This document shows, one piece after another, positions 62,752 to 64,000 of a stretch of DNA of 64,000 nucleotides (position 1 is its first letter; each line of letters starts with the position of its first letter). Location: contig NZ_NJAG01000016.1 in assembly GCF_002872335.1 (NCBI RefSeq), positions 62,001-126,000 of the forward strand. The letters run 5' to 3'. Made by a program: the position numbers and the translations under genes. The notes beneath the pieces were generated by a model, which saw nothing but the letters and a program-made list of their open reading frames with translations, did no database searches and was not told the origin of the DNA. Source of the DNA: Siphonobacter sp. BAB-5405. GTDB taxonomy: Bacteria > Bacteroidota > Bacteroidia > Cytophagales > Spirosomataceae.

Positions 62752-64000
62752 TTATCCTACGCTTCCTTCCAGGCTAATTTCGAGCAGTTTCTGAGCCTCT
62801 ACCGCAAATTCCATGGGCAGTTGGTTCAATACTTCCTTGGCATATCCGTTTACAATCAGAGCAACGGCGGCTTCGGAAGGAATCCCACGTTGGTTACAGT
62901 AAAACAACTGATCTTCTCCAATTTTAGAAGTGGTAGCTTCGTGTTCTACCGTTGCCGTGCTATTCTTCACTTCGATATACGGGAACGTATGGGCTCCGCA
63001 TTTATCACCCAGCAGTAACGAATCACATTGGGAGAAGTTACGAGCATTTTCAGCCCGTTTCATCACTTCCACTAAACCCCGATAGGAGTTCTGCGAGCGG
63101 CCAGCCGAGATTCCCTTCGAAACGATCCGTGATTTCGTATTCTTTCCGATGTGAATCATCTTGGTACCCGTATCCGCCTGCTGGAAGTTATTCGTAACAG
63201 CTACGGAATAGAATTCACCGATCGAGTTATCTCCTTTCAAAATCACTGAGGGATACTTCCAGGTTACGGCCGAACCTGTTTCCACCTGCGTCCAGGAAAT
63301 TTTGGCGTTCGCCCCATCGCAAATACCGCGTTTGGTTACGAAGTTGTAAATACCTCCTTTTCCTTCTTTATCGCCGGGGTACCAGTTCTGTACCGTAGAG
63401 TACTTGATTTCTGCGTTTTCAGCGGCAACCAGTTCTACAACAGCCGCGTGTAACTGATTTTCATCCCGCATCGGAGCCGTACATCCTTCGAGATAACTAA
63501 CGTAGCTACCTTCATCGGCTACGATCAACGTCCGCTCGAACTGACCCGTACCTGCCGCATTAATCCGGAAGTACGTGGACAATTCCATCGGGCAACGTAC
63601 GCCTTTGGGAATGTAACAGAACGAACCATCAGAGAATACGGCTGCGTTCAGGGCCGCAAAGAAGTTATCTTTCGCGGGCACTACGGAACCCAAGTATTTC
63701 TTCACCAGTTCAGGATGCTCATGAATCGCTTCCGTCATGGAACAGAAAATGATACCGCGTTCGGCCAGATCTTTCTTAAATGTAGTAGCAATAGACACCG
63801 AGTCAATGACAGCATCCACCGCTACACCCGAAAGTCGCTCTACCCCAGCGATCCGCTCCTGCTCTTTCAGAGAAATACCCAGGCGTTCAAAGGTACGGCG
63901 TAATTCAGGATCAATATCGTCCAACGACTCCACCGTTTTCTTCTGCTTGGGAGCCGAGTAATATTTAATGCTTTGATAATCGACTTTCTGGTAATCGACA
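62752..64000 (-). CDS. sufB: Fe-S cluster assembly protein SufB (5' truncated)
   Basis: Scaffold subunit of the SUF system. The frame runs off the right edge: codons before the first listed GTG at 63931-63933 encode [15 protein letters not shown], matching the usual SufB N-terminus. Visible signatures are [22 protein letters not shown], the [31 protein letters not shown] core and the C-terminal [12 protein letters not shown] and [20 protein letters not shown]. The His of HEA and the later Cys are among the residues involved in cluster assembly. Other suf genes must lie beyond the window. Confidence 0.97.
   Translation of the reverse strand, partial: VDYQKVDYQSIKYYSAPKQKKTVESLDDIDPELRRTFERLGISLKEQERIAGVERLSGVAVDAVIDSVSIATTFKKDLAERGIIFCSMTEAIHEHPELVKKYLGSVVPAKDNFFAALNAAVFSDGSFCYIPKGVRCPMELSTYFRINAAGTGQFERTLIVADEGSYVSYLEGCTAPMRDENQLHAAVVELVAAENAEIKYSTVQNWYPGDKEGKGGIYNFVTKRGICDGANAKISWTQVETGSAVTWKYPSVILKGDNSIGEFYSVAVTNNFQQADTGTKMIHIGKNTKSRIVSKGISAGRSQNSYRGLVEVMKRAENARNFSQCDSLLLGDKCGAHTFPYIEVKNSTATVEHEATTSKIGEDQLFYCNQRGIPSEAAVALIVNGYAKEVLNQLPMEFAVEAQKLLEISLEGSVG

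Overview
The window reads as ordinary chromosome of a Bacteroidota bacterium, most likely order Cytophagales. GC is roughly half by eye. Genes typical of the phylum are the miaB / sigma-54 activator / lptE / TPR / secG run, a lipoprotein Omp85 (TamL-like) protein, DUF4403, YqgE, PorT-like barrels, a split transketolase and S16 with a long tail. Several genes are preceded by the phylum-type -7 promoter element TAnnTTTG. No rRNA, tRNA, CRISPR array, transposase, phage gene or plasmid function was seen. Both window edges cut genes: a queuosine-precursor transporter on the left and sufB on the right.

Layout. 1-6.1 kb: transporter, PhnA-domain protein, SpoU-type RNA methyltransferase divergent from an Omp85 lipoprotein, and two poorly characterised genes. 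6.3-11 kb: miaB, sigma-54 activator, lptE, TPR protein and secG, an envelope and translation group. 12-14 kb: groES-groEL. 14.3-19.2 kb: secreted GH13 enzyme, M14 carboxypeptidase, outer-membrane protein. 19.5-28.2 kb: LolD-like ATPase, sucC, M48 lipoprotein, FAH hydrolase, M23 peptidase, bcp, both transketolase halves. 28.4-31.5 kb: ECF sigma / putative anti-sigma / Spy-like stress module, a barrel protein and YqgE. 31.7-41 kb: DeoR regulator divergent from a HAD phosphatase, deoxynucleotidase and MFS carrier; porin; EamA exporter; secreted esterase; LacI regulator; second ECF sigma factor. 41-48 kb: DUF2279 protein, VWA membrane protein, fabG, TPR histidine kinase, Smr protein. 48-54.7 kb: DUF4403 lipoprotein, RNase P RNA, OmpA protein, rpsP-rimM-trmD. 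54.8-58.3 kb: a three-gene rhamnogalacturonan (pectin) set, GH105 plus two CE12-type esterases. 59-64 kb: flavodoxin-fold oxidoreductase divergent from an HxlR regulator, carbonic anhydrase, GNAT, RluD-family synthase and sufB.

The least explained structure is intergenic. At least seven spacers (about 120-430 bp) are bounded by inverted arrays of a degenerate 7-bp unit: GTTTTCA-type next to one gene and TGAAAAC-type next to the other, with unrelated interiors. One separates the two transketolase subunit genes, and two abut the promoters of rnpB and rpsP. A second heptad type (AACAACC-like) and a composite REP-like palindromic repeat also recur. No clearly new protein-based defence or biosynthetic system was found; the heptad-bounded spacers are the best candidate for something undescribed. 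Copy number and similarity were judged by eye within this window only.
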